Source: Serinicoccus hydrothermalis (GTDB lineage: Bacteria; Actinomycetota; Actinomycetes; Actinomycetales; Dermatophilaceae). Taken from it: DNA of 64,000 bases. Made by a program: the position numbers and the translations under genes. Where the stretch lies: assembly GCF_001685415.1 (NCBI RefSeq), contig NZ_CP014989.1:2356001-2420000 (forward strand), in the 5' to 3' direction. The notes under the pieces were generated by a model. The model saw nothing but the letters and a program-made list of their open reading frames with translations, did not search any database and was not told the DNA's origin. This document shows positions 36,651-47,401 of the stretch, one piece after another; positions within the stretch are counted from its first letter, which is position 1, and each line of letters starts with the position of its first letter.

Positions 36651-37180
36651 GGGTGGATCAGCTCCTGGAGTCGGCGGCGGGTGATCTGGCGCAGCTGCTC
36701 GACGACCTCGGCCGTCTCGGTCTCGTCGTCGTTGGTGAGGCGGCGCTCGAGCTCGGTGAGGATCTCCTCGGGGCCGCGGCCGGCGGCCCGGATGAGGAAG
36801 ACGCGGTCGAACCGCTGCTCGTAGGCCTGGTTGCCGGCGCGCAGGCGATCCTGCACGTCCTGCGCCGAGCCGGCGACGGCCGACTGCTCGCTCTGGCTGA
36901 AGCGGGCGTCCCGGCCGGAGCCGGACGCGCGCTCGCCGATGCGGGGGTGCCCGGCCAGGGCGTCGGCGACGTCCTCGGCGGTCAATGACCCGAAGGCGTC
37001 GTCCGAGGCCTCGAGCAGCTCCTCCACCCCGGCGTAGGGGCGGCCCTGCACGACGGCGTCCGCCCAGCGCGGGCTGGAGCAGCAGGACAGGAGCGTCTCG
37101 CGGGCCGCGTGCGGCCCGAGCGCCTGCCAGGCGGTCAGGTCCAGCGCGTCGTCGGTCTCGTCGCTCGGCTGCTGCGCCAT
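36647..37180 (-). CDS. uraD: OHCU decarboxylase
   Basis: The 177-residue all-helical enzyme decarboxylates 2-oxo-4-hydroxy-4-carboxy-5-ureidoimidazoline to S-allantoin. Family markers are LLSCCSSPRWADAV, AGHPRIGER with the catalytic His, and ARFSQSEQSAV. The C-terminus lacks a peroxisomal signal, as expected in bacteria. It is the first gene of the uraD-uraH-uox operon. The promoter at 37222-37250 and the operator pair at 37190-37225 lie immediately upstream. Confidence 0.93.
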   Translation of the reverse strand: MAQQPSDETDDALDLTAWQALGPHAARETLLSCCSSPRWADAVVQGRPYAGVEELLEASDDAFGSLTAEDVADALAGHPRIGERASGSGRDARFSQSEQSAVAGSAQDVQDRLRAGNQAYEQRFDRVFLIRAAGRGPEEILTELERRLTNDDETETAEVVEQLRQITRRRLQELIHP

Positions 37181-37189
37181 CGCTCACTC

Positions 37190-37250
37190 TCCGTATCGTG
37201 GAAGAACTACTCCGTATGCCAAAAGTAGAGCCTCATCGGTGAGGCGTCAA
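37190..37250 (-). promoter_or_regulatory. Promoter and paired operator of the urate operon
   Basis: On the minus strand, TTGACG (37245-37250) and TACTTT (37222-37227) are 17 bp apart. Downstream, written on the plus strand, TCCGTATCGTGGAAG (37190-37204) and TCCGTATGCCAAAAG (37211-37225) are two copies of one half-site whose starts are 21 bp apart. The second overlaps the -10 box. Matching pairs occur at the hyi and malic enzyme promoters. Confidence 0.75.
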
Positions 37251-37282
37251 GGGGTCGCCGGCGAGGTCCTCACGACGGCGGC

Positions 37283-38062
37283 TCAGCCGGCGGAGAAGTC
37301 CGCGGCCAGCTGGTCGGCCGCCTCGTGCAGCCGGGGGAGGGCGCGGCCGATGACGGCGTCGGTCATGCGGGTCGCCGGTCCGGACATCGACAGGGCCAGG
37401 TTGAGGCGGGCCTCGGGCAGCGGCACGGCGACGCAGCGCACGCCCAGCTCCATCTCCTCGTTGTCCAGGGCGTGGCCCTGCTTCCGCGCCTCGCGCACCT
37501 TGTCCAGGAAGGCCTCGGGCGTGGTGATGGTGTGCGGGGTGCGGGCGGGCATACCGGTCCGGCGCAGCAGCGCCAGCACCTGGTCGTCGGGCAGCCGGCC
37601 GAGCAGGGCCTTGCCGACGCCGGTGGCGTGCGGCTTGATGCGGCGGCCGATCTCGGTGAACATCCGCACCGCGTGGGGGGAGGGCGACTGGCCGATGTAG
37701 ACGACGTCGTCCCCGTCGAGCACGGCGAGGTTGACGGTCTCGCCGAACTCGCCGACCAGCTCGTGCAGGACCGGCGCGCTCCAGCTGCCGAAGGAGGAGC
37801 GCGCGGCCTGGCCCAGCACGATGAGCTCGGTGCCGAGGGCATACCGGCGGTTGGGGAGCTGGCGCAGGAAGCCGCGGTCGAGCAGGGTGCGCACGAGCCG
37901 GTGCACGGTGGGCATCGGCTGCCCGGTCGCGGCGGTGATGTCGCTCAGGGACAGCTCGCCGGTGGGGGAGGTGGTGAGGATCTCGAGCACGTCGATGGCC
38001 TTGCCGACCGACTGCACGCCCGTGGCGCGCTTGGGGGCGGGGGACTCGCTGTCTGGGCTCAC
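37283..38062 (-). CDS. IclR-family regulator of purine/glyoxylate genes
   Basis: This 259-residue regulator has an IclR helix-turn-helix (SLSDITAATGQPMPTVHRLV, about residues 40-60) and an effector domain with the glyoxylate/allantoin-type pocket region HATGVGKALLGRL. The AllR branch of the family represses gcl-type operons and is released by allantoin or glyoxylate. Its location inside the block and the shared operators support that role. The GTG at 38062 follows TAGACT by 7 nt; a longer ATG start is less likely. Confidence 0.88.
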   Translation of the reverse strand: MSPDSESPAPKRATGVQSVGKAIDVLEILTTSPTGELSLSDITAATGQPMPTVHRLVRTLLDRGFLRQLPNRRYALGTELIVLGQAARSSFGSWSAPVLHELVGEFGETVNLAVLDGDDVVYIGQSPSPHAVRMFTEIGRRIKPHATGVGKALLGRLPDDQVLALLRRTGMPARTPHTITTPEAFLDKVREARKQGHALDNEEMELGVRCVAVPLPEARLNLALSMSGPATRMTDAVIGRALPRLHEAADQLAADFSAG

Positions 38063-38069
38063 GGGGAAG

Positions 38070-38155
38070 AGTCTATCCGGCACGTTCTCGCGATGCGGAA
38101 ACACCACTCCGCACATACTTTCGCAGAATGAGATCTGGACTCCGCATCGTAGAAG
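38070..38155. promoter_or_regulatory. Divergent control region of iclR and the malic enzyme operon
   Basis: For iclR the minus-strand box TAGACT is at 38070-38075. For the plus-strand operon, TACTTT at 38116-38121 is the likely -10. TTCGCAGAATGAGA (38120) and TCCGCATCGTAGAAG (38141) are half-sites starting 21 bp apart, as at the other two promoters. A further inverted copy, TCCGCATCGCGAGAA, reads leftward from 38099 and could serve autoregulation. Confidence 0.65.
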
Positions 38156-38204
38156 TGCAAGAGTATGCCTCGCACCCCTGCCCCGACGTCACCCAGGAGC
38201 GCCC

Positions 38205-39593
38205 ATGGCGGCACCCAGCCCCGGATACTCGATCACCCTGCGGGTGGACGGCCCGCCCGACTTCGGCGCGACGACCCGGCTGGCCCACGTGGTCGCCGAG
38301 GCAGGTGCCGCCGTCCAGGCGCTCGACGTCGCGGAGTCCAGCGGCGACCACGTCACGGTGGACGTCACCGTCCACGGCACGAGCGAGGAGCACGGCGAGC
38401 AGATCCGGGCGGCGGTGGACGCCGCGGAGGGCTTCACCGTCCGGCACGTCTCCGACCGGACCTTCCTGCTGCACCTCGGCGGCAAGCTCGAGGTCGTGCC
38501 CAAGGTGCCCCTGACCCACCGTGACGACCTCAGCCGGGCCTACACCCCCGGCGTCGCCCGGATCAGCCGGGCCATCGCCGCGGACAAGAGCGACGCCCGG
38601 CGCCTCACCATCAAGCGCAACACCGTCGCGGTCGTCACCGACGGCTCGGCCGTCCTGGGCCTGGGCAACATCGGCCCGGAGGCCGCGCTGCCGGTGATGG
38701 AGGGCAAGGCCGCGCTCTTCAAGCAGTTCGCCGGCGTGGACGCCTGGCCGGTCTGCCTCGCGACCCAGGACACCGAGGAGATCATCTCGGTGGTCAAGGC
38801 GATCGCGCCGGTGTATGCCGGGGTCAACCTCGAGGACATCGCCGCGCCGCAGTGCTTCGAGATCGAGCGCCGGCTGCGGGACGAGCTCGACATCCCGGTC
38901 TTCCACGACGACCAGCACGGCACGGCGATCGTCGTCTACGCCGCCCTCATCAACGCGCTGCGCATCGTCGACAAGGAGATGGCCGACCTGCGGGTCGTCG
39001 TCTCCGGGGTCGGGGCCGCCGGCAGCGCCATCATCCGGCTGCTGCTGCGCGCCGGGGTGACCGACATCGTCGGCGTGGGGCGGACCGGCGCCGTGCACCG
39101 GGGTGCGGAGCTGCCCGACCCCATGCGGGTCTGGCTCGCCGAGCACACCAACCCGCGGCAGGTCACCGGCTCGCTGCAGGACGTGCTCGAGGGTGCCGAC
39201 GTCTTCATCGGGGTCTCCGCCCCGGGCATCCTCACCGGGGACGACATCGCCACCATGGCCGACCGGGCCATCGTCTTCGCGCTGGCCAACCCCGACCCGG
39301 AGGTGGACCCGGTCGAGGCCCTGGCGCACGCCGCCATCGTCGCCACCGGACGCAGCGACTACCCCAACCAGATCAACAACGTGCTGGCCTTCCCCGGCTT
39401 CTTCCGCGGGCTCCTGGACGCCCAGACGACCTCGATCTCGGACGCCATGCTCAGCGCGGCGGCCGAGGCGATCGCCGGCTGCGTCGCCGACGGCGAGCTC
39501 AACTCCAGCTTCATCATCCCCAGCGTCTTCCACCCCGACGTCGCGCCCGCCGTCGCCCAGGCGGTGGCGCGGGTGGCCGAGGAGGAGCGGTGA
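38205..39593 (+). CDS. NAD(P)-dependent malic enzyme with N-terminal ACT-like domain
   Basis: The 462-residue enzyme oxidatively decarboxylates malate to pyruvate. Residues 1-85 form an ACT-like regulatory domain. The malic domain has YTPGVARIS, the catalytic Lys in [20 protein letters not shown], metal-binding [15 protein letters not shown] and [11 protein letters not shown]. The NAD domain carries [19 protein letters not shown] precedes the ATG. It is the first gene of a coupled pair with the DUF6986 gene and is under the IclR-type operators, so it likely serves glyoxylate-derived malate. Confidence 0.92.
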   Translation: MAAPSPGYSITLRVDGPPDFGATTRLAHVVAEAGAAVQALDVAESSGDHVTVDVTVHGTSEEHGEQIRAAVDAAEGFTVRHVSDRTFLLHLGGKLEVVPKVPLTHRDDLSRAYTPGVARISRAIAADKSDARRLTIKRNTVAVVTDGSAVLGLGNIGPEAALPVMEGKAALFKQFAGVDAWPVCLATQDTEEIISVVKAIAPVYAGVNLEDIAAPQCFEIERRLRDELDIPVFHDDQHGTAIVVYAALINALRIVDKEMADLRVVVSGVGAAGSAIIRLLLRAGVTDIVGVGRTGAVHRGAELPDPMRVWLAEHTNPRQVTGSLQDVLEGADVFIGVSAPGILTGDDIATMADRAIVFALANPDPEVDPVEALAHAAIVATGRSDYPNQINNVLAFPGFFRGLLDAQTTSISDAMLSAAAEAIAGCVADGELNSSFIIPSVFHPDVAPAVAQAVARVAEEER

Positions 39594-40846
39594 GCACCGG
39601 CCTGGAGCAGCTCGTCGCCGCGGTGCAGGCGGAGGCGGACGAGCGGCTCGCGGCGGCCGACGCCGATCTGGCCCGGCTCTACCCGGGCGACCCGGCCACG
39701 CGGCAGCCGGTGCACACCGTCTACGTGCCGGCCGACGCCTTCGAGCAGCAGACGCCGTGGCGCTGGGGCGCCGCGGCGCTGGAGCTCATGGACGACCACC
39801 TCCCTGACGCCGCCGCGGTCACCCGGGTCACCGGGATGGACGCGGGGCTCGCCGACGAGGTCCTCCCGCGGGTGCGGCGCAAGCTCGCCGAGCAGCCGGT
39901 CGAGGACCTGCGCGTGGACTTCGAGGACGGCTACGGGCGACGCCCCGACGACGTCGAGGACGCCCACCTCGGCTCCGCGGTCGAGGCGCTGCGCACGTAT
40001 GCCGGGCTGGACGGAGCGCCCAGCTGGTACGGCATACGCATCAAGTGCCTGGAGCGGGACTACCGGCACCGGGGCCTGCGGACCCTCGTCGACGCCGTCG
40101 CCGGCCTGGCCAGCGGGGCCGAGGTGCCGCCCGGCCTCGTGCTCACCCTGCCCAAGGTCACCTCGACCGACCAGGTCGAGGCCATGGTCGCCGCCTGCGC
40201 GCGGATCGAGGAGGCGCTCGGGCTGGCGGATCGCGCGCTCGGGTTCGAGATCCAGGTCGAGACGCCGCAGGCGATCCTCGGGGCGGACGGGCGGGCCACC
40301 GTCGCGCCGCTCGTGCACGCCTCCGCGGGAAGGTGCACCGGCCTGCACTACGGCACCTTCGACTACTCGGCCGGGCTGGGCATCGCGGCCGCGCACCAGA
40401 CGCTGGAGCATCCTGCCGCCGACCACGCCAAGGCCACGATGCAGCTCGCCGCCGCCCAGACCGGGGTGCGCTGCTCGGACGGGTCGACCAATGTCATCGC
40501 CTTCGGGACCGCCGATGACGCGGCCTCGACCTGGGCGCTGCACCACCGGCTCGTCACCCGCGCGCTGGAGCGCGGCTACTACCAGGGCTGGGACATGCAC
40601 CCCGGGCACCTGCCGACCCGCTACCTCGCGACGTATGCCTTCTTCCGGGCCGCCCTGCCCGCGTCGGCCAGGCGGCTGCGCGCCTACGTCGACCAGGCCG
40701 GCGGCGACGTCATGGACGAGCCGGCCACCGCGCGCATGCTCGCCTCGGCGGTGCTGCGCGGGCTGCACTGCGGGGCGCTCGACGAGGACGAGGTGCGCTC
40801 CGCCTCGGGGCTGGACCGGGACGGGCTGGTCGCGCTGCTGCGCTGA
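39590..40846 (+). CDS. DUF6986 protein, HpcH/HpaI aldolase-citrate lyase-like
   Basis: The 418-residue protein has a CitE/HpcH-type TIM-barrel pattern: VDFEDGYGRRPDDVEDAH supplies acidic metal ligands, then LPKVTSTDQVEAM, FEIQVETPQAIL with a further Glu, and LHYGTFDYSAGLG. YQGWDMHPGHLPTRY resembles the malate-synthase/lyase end. The family is uncharacterised. The GTG overlaps the malic enzyme stop (GTGA), so both are made together. A malate- or malyl-CoA-forming reaction from glyoxylate would make sense of the pairing; this is inference. Confidence 0.82.
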   Translation: MSTGLEQLVAAVQAEADERLAAADADLARLYPGDPATRQPVHTVYVPADAFEQQTPWRWGAAALELMDDHLPDAAAVTRVTGMDAGLADEVLPRVRRKLAEQPVEDLRVDFEDGYGRRPDDVEDAHLGSAVEALRTYAGLDGAPSWYGIRIKCLERDYRHRGLRTLVDAVAGLASGAEVPPGLVLTLPKVTSTDQVEAMVAACARIEEALGLADRALGFEIQVETPQAILGADGRATVAPLVHASAGRCTGLHYGTFDYSAGLGIAAAHQTLEHPAADHAKATMQLAAAQTGVRCSDGSTNVIAFGTADDAASTWALHHRLVTRALERGYYQGWDMHPGHLPTRYLATYAFFRAALPASARRLRAYVDQAGGDVMDEPATARMLASAVLRGLHCGALDEDEVRSASGLDRDGLVALLR

Positions 40847-40869
40847 CGGGCCGGCCTCACGACAAGGGG

Positions 40870-40933
40870 TTGACGCCTCGTCGGGTCGCGGCTTAACTTA
40901 TCGCATAACGGAATAATACTTCCAACATACGGA
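40870..40933 (+). promoter_or_regulatory. Promoter and paired operator of the hyi-glxR-gcl-allB operon
   Basis: TTGACG (40870-40875) and TAACTT (40894-40899) are 18 bp apart. Two half-sites, CTTATCGCATAACGGA (40897-40912) and CTTCCAACATACGGA (40919-40933), follow with ends 21 bp apart. Their complement reads TCCGTAT...GAAG as in the urate promoter. Even the TTGACGCCTC around the -35 is shared with the urate promoter. Confidence 0.78.
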
Positions 40934-40949
40934 ATCGCAAGGAGGCGAG

Positions 40950-41780
40950 ATGGCTCACGACCTGCCCTACCTGGTCAACTGCTCGATCCTGTTCACCGAG
41001 GTGCCGCTGCTGGAGCGTCCGGCGGCCGCACGCGCTGCGGGCTTCGACGCCGTCGAGTTCTGGTGGCCCTTCGCCACCGCGGTGCCCACGGACCGGGAGG
41101 CCGAGGACTTCGTCTCGGCCGTCCGGGACGCGGGCGTGCAGCTGGCCGGCCTCAACTTCTTCGCCGGCGACATGCCGGGCGGGGACCGCGGCCTGGTGTG
41201 CTGGACCGAGCGGCGCCAGGAGTTCCTCGACACCATCGACGCGACCGTCGGGATCGGCGAGCAGCTCGGCTGCCGTGCGTTCAACGCGCTCTACGGCAAC
41301 CGCCCCGAGGGTGCCGACGTCGAGCACTCCGAGGAGGTCGCCACCGAGAACCTCGCGGCCGCCGGCAGGGCAGCCGCCCGGGTCGGCGGCACGGTGCTCG
41401 TCGAGCCGGTCAGCGGCGCACCGGCATACCCCCTGAAGACCGCCGCCGACGCGGTCGCCGTCATCGACCGTGTCGCCGAGCAGACCGGCGTCACCAACCT
41501 CGGTCTCCTGCTCGACCTCTACCACCTCGCCGCCAACGGGGACGACCCCGCGGCGGCGGTCGAGGCCTACACCGGCCGCACCGCGCACGTGCAGATCGCC
41601 GACCACCCCGGGCGCGGCGAGCCGGGCACCGGCGACCTGCAGCTGGACACCTGGCTGGAGCGGATCCAGGAGCTCGGCTACCGCGGCCACGTGGGGCTCG
41701 AGTACAAGACCGCCGCCTCGGACACGGTCACCGGCCTCGACGGCTGGCTGCCGCGCGAGCGGCGCGGCGTCACCGCCTGA
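40950..41780 (+). CDS. hyi: Hydroxypyruvate isomerase
   Basis: The 276-residue TIM-barrel isomerase interconverts hydroxypyruvate and tartronate semialdehyde. Motifs are NCSILFTEVPLLERP at the N-terminus, AGLNFFAGDMPGGDRGL, LVEPVSGAPAYPLK, LLLDLYHLAANGD and HVQIADHPGRGEPGTG with metal ligands. GCAAGGAGGCGAG precedes the ATG. It is the first gene of the glyoxylate operon, 45 bp before glxR. Confidence 0.93.
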   Translation: MAHDLPYLVNCSILFTEVPLLERPAAARAAGFDAVEFWWPFATAVPTDREAEDFVSAVRDAGVQLAGLNFFAGDMPGGDRGLVCWTERRQEFLDTIDATVGIGEQLGCRAFNALYGNRPEGADVEHSEEVATENLAAAGRAAARVGGTVLVEPVSGAPAYPLKTAADAVAVIDRVAEQTGVTNLGLLLDLYHLAANGDDPAAAVEAYTGRTAHVQIADHPGRGEPGTGDLQLDTWLERIQELGYRGHVGLEYKTAASDTVTGLDGWLPRERRGVTA

Positions 41781-41825
41781 CCTCACCCCTGACACCCCCC
41801 TCGACATCGACACCAAGGAGACACG

Positions 41826-42725
41826 ATGAGCACCATCGCCTTCATCGGCCTGGGCATCATGGGCAGCCCGATGGCCGTCCACCTCGCCACCGCCGGCCAC
41901 CAGGTGGTCGGCTTCAACCGCTCGCCCGACGCCTACGGCCCGCTCGAGGAGGCGGGCGGCCGCGCCGCCGGGAGCCTGGCCGAGGCCGTGGCCGAGGCCG
42001 ACGTCATCTGCGTCATGGTCCCGGACAGCCCGGACGTGGAGCAGGTCCTCACCGCCGAGGACGGCGTGCTGGCGCACGCCCGCCCCGGTGCCCTCGTCAT
42101 CGACTTCTCCTCGATCCGCCCCGACGTCGCGCGCTCGCTCGCCGAGCGGGCCACGGAGGCCGGGCTGCGGATGATCGACGCCCCGGTCTCCGGTGGTCAG
42201 AAGGGCGCAGTCGACGCCGTGCTCTCGATCATGGTCGGCGGCGAGGAGGCTGACGTCGAGGAGGCCCGTCCCCTGCTGGAGACGGTGGGACGCACGGTCG
42301 TGCACGTCGGTCCGGCCGGCTCGGGCCAGACGGTCAAGGCGGCCAACCAGCTCATCGTCGCCGGCAACATCCAGCTCGTGGCCGAGGCGCTGGTCTTCCT
42401 CGAGGCCTACGGCGTGGACACCGCCGCCGCCATGGACGTCCTCGGCGGCGGCCTGGCCGGGTCCAAGGTGCTGGAGCAGAAGCGGGGCAACATGCTGGAC
42501 CGCTCCTTCGAGCCCGGCTTCCGCATCGACCTGCACCACAAGGACCTGGGCATCGTCACCTCCGCCGCCCGCGAGGCCGGGGTCGTCATCCCGCTCGGTG
42601 CGGTCGTGGCCCAGCTCATGGCCTCCGCCCGCGCCCAGGGCGACGGCGGCCTGGACCACTCCGCGCTCCTGCGCGGCGTCGAGCGCCTCTCCGGCCGCGG
42701 CGACACCTCCCCGGAAGGAGACTGA
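41826..42725 (+). CDS. glxR: Tartronate semialdehyde reductase (2-hydroxy-3-oxopropionate reductase)
   Basis: A 299-residue beta-hydroxyacid dehydrogenase that reduces tartronate semialdehyde to glycerate. The N-terminal dinucleotide motif reads [20 protein letters not shown], the substrate motif [14 protein letters not shown] lies at about residue 118, and [15 protein letters not shown] holds the catalytic Lys. AAGGAGACACG precedes the ATG. It lies between hyi and gcl, acting on the product of the carboligase. Confidence 0.94.
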   Translation: MSTIAFIGLGIMGSPMAVHLATAGHQVVGFNRSPDAYGPLEEAGGRAAGSLAEAVAEADVICVMVPDSPDVEQVLTAEDGVLAHARPGALVIDFSSIRPDVARSLAERATEAGLRMIDAPVSGGQKGAVDAVLSIMVGGEEADVEEARPLLETVGRTVVHVGPAGSGQTVKAANQLIVAGNIQLVAEALVFLEAYGVDTAAAMDVLGGGLAGSKVLEQKRGNMLDRSFEPGFRIDLHHKDLGIVTSAAREAGVVIPLGAVVAQLMASARAQGDGGLDHSALLRGVERLSGRGDTSPEGD

Positions 42726-42726
42726 C

Positions 42727-44490
<1,764 letters not shown>

Positions 44491-44521
44491 GAGGCTGAGC
44501 CGGACGAGGAGAGGACACGAG

Positions 44522-45889
44522 TTGAGCGAGCAGACGCAGGAGCACTTCGACCTGGTGGTGCGCGCCGAGCGTGCCGTGGTCACCGGCGGGGCCGAGCCCG
44601 AGCCGGCGGCCGTCGGCATACGGGACGGCCGGGTGGCCGCGCTCCTCACCGGGTCGGCGGTCGCCGAGGCCGACGAGTGGACCGGTCGCGAGGAGGTCCG
44701 GCTCGGCCCGGACGAGGTGCTCGTGCCCGGCTTCGTCGACAACCACGTCCACGTCAACGAGCCGGGGCGCACCGAGTGGGAGGGCTTCGCGACGGCTACC
44801 CGCGCGGCCGCGCTCGGCGGGGTCACGACGATCATCGACATGCCGCTCAACAGCATCCCGCCGACGGTGGACGTCGACGCGCTCCGGGTGAAGCAGGAGG
44901 CGGCCGACGGGCAGTGCTTCGTCGACGTCGGCTTCTGGGGCGGCGCGGTGCCCGGTCACGTCGGTGACCTGGCGGCGCTGCACGAGGCCGGGGTCTTCGG
45001 GTTCAAGTGCTTCCTCATCGACTCCGGGGTGCCCGAGTTCCCCCCGCTGGAGCCGGAGGAGTTCGCCGAGCAGCTCGCCGAGGTGGCCCGGCTCGGGGCG
45101 CTGATGATCGTCCACGCCGAGGACCCCGGCGACATTGCCGCGGCGCCCGACTGCCACGGCGGGAGGTATGCCGACTTCCTGGCCAGCAGGCCCCGGCGCA
45201 GCGAGGAGCGCGCGATCGGCCAGCTGCTCGACGGGGTGCGCGCCACCGGCGCTCGGGCCCACCTGCTCCACCTCGCCGACGGCGACGCGGTGCCCGCGCT
45301 GCAGGAGGCCCGCGCCGAGGGGCTGCCGCTCACCGTCGAGACCTGCCCGCACTACCTCACCTTCACCGCCGAGCAGATCGCCGACGGGCACACCGAGTTC
45401 AAGTGCTGTCCGCCGATCCGCGAGGCGGACAGCCGGGACGCGCTGTGGGCGGCGCTCGCCGACGGCACCATCGACATCGTGGCCAGCGACCACAGCCCGA
45501 GCGAGCCCAGCCTCAAGCAGCTGGAGTCCGGCGACTTCGGCACCGCCTGGGGCGGGATCAGCGGGCTGCAGGTCGCGGTCCCGGCCGTGTGGACCGGGGC
45601 CGCCGGCCGCGGGCATACCCTCGGCGACCTGGTGCGCTGGATGTCGACCCGGCCCGCCGAGCTGGCCGGCCTGGGCAGCAAGGGTGAGATCGCGGTCGGC
45701 AAGGACGCCGACCTGGTCGCCTTCGCGCCCGACGAGACCTGGGTGGTCGAGCCCGAGCAGCTGCGGCACAAGCACCGGCTCACGCCGTATGCCGGGCTCG
45801 AGCTGCGCGGCGCGGTCCGCTCCACGTGGCTGCGCGGCGTGCCGGTCGGGGAGCGTCCGGCCGGTCGTTTCCTGCGTCGCACGACCTGA
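44522..45889 (+). CDS. allB: Allantoinase
   Basis: The 455-residue amidohydrolase opens allantoin to allantoate with a binuclear metal site. HVHVNEPGRTEWEGF carries the first His pair, FGFKCFLIDSG the carboxylated Lys, and LMIVHAED, HLLHLADGD and VASDHSPSEPSLK the other ligands. The start is an uncommon TTG at 44522, preceded by GAGGAGAGG; no ATG fits the N-terminus. It is the last gene of the glyoxylate operon. No allantoate amidohydrolase or allantoicase follows in the window. Confidence 0.93.
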   Translation: MSEQTQEHFDLVVRAERAVVTGGAEPEPAAVGIRDGRVAALLTGSAVAEADEWTGREEVRLGPDEVLVPGFVDNHVHVNEPGRTEWEGFATATRAAALGGVTTIIDMPLNSIPPTVDVDALRVKQEAADGQCFVDVGFWGGAVPGHVGDLAALHEAGVFGFKCFLIDSGVPEFPPLEPEEFAEQLAEVARLGALMIVHAEDPGDIAAAPDCHGGRYADFLASRPRRSEERAIGQLLDGVRATGARAHLLHLADGDAVPALQEARAEGLPLTVETCPHYLTFTAEQIADGHTEFKCCPPIREADSRDALWAALADGTIDIVASDHSPSEPSLKQLESGDFGTAWGGISGLQVAVPAVWTGAAGRGHTLGDLVRWMSTRPAELAGLGSKGEIAVGKDADLVAFAPDETWVVEPEQLRHKHRLTPYAGLELRGAVRSTWLRGVPVGERPAGRFLRRTT

Positions 45890-45916
45890 CGAGGCTGCAC
45901 GGCGCGACCCCGATCC

Positions 45917-46189
45917 CTACTCGTCGTGCGTCCACATCCTCAGGACGTGGACGACGCGCTCGTCCGGGAGCACCTCGTAGACCAGGCGGTGCTGGATGTT
46001 GATGCGTCGGGAGTAGCAGCCAGCGAGGTCGCCGATGAGCTTCTCGTACCGAGGGGGCGTCGAGAAGGGGTCTTCGGCCACCACCGCGAGGAGTTCCTGA
46101 GCCTTCTTCTTCAGCCCGGACGACGCGAGCTTTCTGGCATCTTTCTGAGCCTGGCGCGAGTAGATCAGAGTCCAGGGGTCACCGCTCAC
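45917..46189 (-). CDS. yoeB: YoeB-type toxin (mRNA interferase)
   Basis: The 90-residue RelE-fold protein belongs to the Txe/YoeB family, which cleaves mRNA in the ribosomal A site. WTLIYSRQAQKDARKLASSG opens the fold, and the catalytic end is kept: RYEKLIGDLAGCYSRRINIQ, then HRLVYEV and VVHVLRMWTHDE with the active-site Arg/His/Tyr type residues. The GTG start overlaps the antitoxin stop (GTGA), typical for these modules. It is convergent with allB. Confidence 0.92.
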   Translation of the reverse strand: MSGDPWTLIYSRQAQKDARKLASSGLKKKAQELLAVVAEDPFSTPPRYEKLIGDLAGCYSRRINIQHRLVYEVLPDERVVHVLRMWTHDE

Positions 46190-46428
46190 CAGTCCAGCTC
46201 GGTCGACCCGGCCTCGATGCCCTCGGCGCGCGCTGTGCGGATCGAGTCAGACATCCCGGGCGCTGACTCGAGGAACAAGGTCTCCTGGATCGCACGCCAG
46301 TCGTCCTCGCCGATCAGCACCGCGTTGCCTCGCTGACCGGTGATGGTCAGCGGTTCGGACTCCTGGTTGACCTGGTCGATCAGCCGGTACAGGTTGGCTC
46401 GGGCCGACGTTGCGGTCACTGCGGTCAT
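46186..46428 (-). CDS. yefM: YefM/Phd-type antitoxin
   Basis: An 80-residue antitoxin: MTAVTATSARANLYRLIDQV is the DNA-binding Phd/YefM N-terminus, followed by EPLTITGQRGNAVLIGEDDW. The C-terminal acidic part (from about residue 50) should wrap the toxin. GGAGGTGGAGATCA precedes the ATG. The protein represses its own promoter, and two CGTACG palindromes lie in the promoter spacer upstream. Confidence 0.92.
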   Translation of the reverse strand: MTAVTATSARANLYRLIDQVNQESEPLTITGQRGNAVLIGEDDWRAIQETLFLESAPGMSDSIRTARAEGIEAGSTELDW

Positions 46429-46448
46429 TGATCTCCACCTCCAACACA

Positions 46449-46477
46449 AGCGTACGCTAAGACGTACGGTTCGACAA
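46449..46477 (-). promoter_or_regulatory. yefM-yoeB promoter with two CGTACG palindromes
   Basis: On the minus strand TTGTCG (46472-46477) and TACGCT (46449-46454) are 17 bp apart. CGTACG occurs at 46463-46468 and 46451-46456, 12 bp apart and on one helical face. This fits autorepression by antitoxin dimers. Confidence 0.6.
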
Positions 46478-46490
46478 GGAGCGACAATCC

Positions 46491-47237
46491 TCAGCGCTGC
46501 CTCAGGACGAGCTGCACGTCGGTCTCGGTGTCGGAGGCGGGCTGACCGTCCGGGCCGGTGACCTCGTCGATCGTGAGGCCGGCCGCGGCGACGAGCCCGG
46601 TGAGGACGTCGCGCGGGTACCAGTGGAGCGTCCAGTCGCGGTCGAGGCGCTGGGTCCGCCCGTCCTGCTCGCGTTCGTAGCGGAGAGTCGTGACCTGGGT
46701 ACGGGTGTGCTCGTCCCGCCTCGCTCCGAGGACCGCCACGCGGATGACCGACCCGTCCGGGGCGACGGACCGCCGCACGCTGCCGATCGTCTCGGGCGGG
46801 GTGGGCGCCGGCTCCGAGACGGGGACGAGGGCGCGTCCGTCGGGGTGCAGGTGCCGGGAGATCGCGTCCAGCGCGCGCCCGGCGGTGGCGTCGTCCGGCA
46901 GCAGGGTGAGGGTCGGGCCGGCGAGGAAGATGCTGCGGTAGCGACGCGGCAGGGTGAGGTCCTCCATCCGCTGGTGATGCAGCATCACCTCCAACCCACG
47001 TTCCTGCGCCTCTCGCGCGCACCGCTCGAGCATGTCCGCGGAGGAGTCGACACCGTCGACCTCCAGGCCGAATGCCCGCAGGTCGAGCAGCGGCTCTCCG
47101 TCACCGCACCCCAGCTCGAGCGCCGGCTCGCCCCACCGCTCGATGAAGGAGCGGTAGGGGGCGGCGTCGAAGGAGTGCGCCTTCAGCGGGTGGTAGAGCT
47201 CGGCGACCAGACCGGTGTAGAAGTCGGCGGCATCCAT
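46491..47237 (-). CDS. SAM-dependent class I methyltransferase
   Basis: The 248-residue protein has the Rossmann SAM-binding motif ALELGCGDGEPLLDLRAFGL at about residues 39-58 and the acidic VDGVDSSADML that binds the ribose. Later strands include SIFLAGPTLTLLPDD and a heavily charged C-terminal sheet with RDWTLHWYPRDVL. The acceptor substrate is unknown; the layout is typical of small-molecule methyltransferases. It lies upstream of the antitoxin promoter on the same strand, with only 14 bp between its stop and that promoter. Confidence 0.85.
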   Translation of the reverse strand: MDAADFYTGLVAELYHPLKAHSFDAAPYRSFIERWGEPALELGCGDGEPLLDLRAFGLEVDGVDSSADMLERCAREAQERGLEVMLHHQRMEDLTLPRRYRSIFLAGPTLTLLPDDATAGRALDAISRHLHPDGRALVPVSEPAPTPPETIGSVRRSVAPDGSVIRVAVLGARRDEHTRTQVTTLRYEREQDGRTQRLDRDWTLHWYPRDVLTGLVAAAGLTIDEVTGPDGQPASDTETDVQLVLRQR

Positions 47238-47401
47238 GAGCAGGCACCCTCGCCGCAGACGCAGGGCACGTCAACCGACTTTGCCGGCGGCGAAGCAGTA
47301 CGTCATCGCACCGAGGGGCACGCCCGCCTGGGTGGCGACCCTGCGGTGGGAGGCGCCTACTGTTGCCGTGTCCACACCCCTGGGAAGGCAGACCACCCGC
47401 C

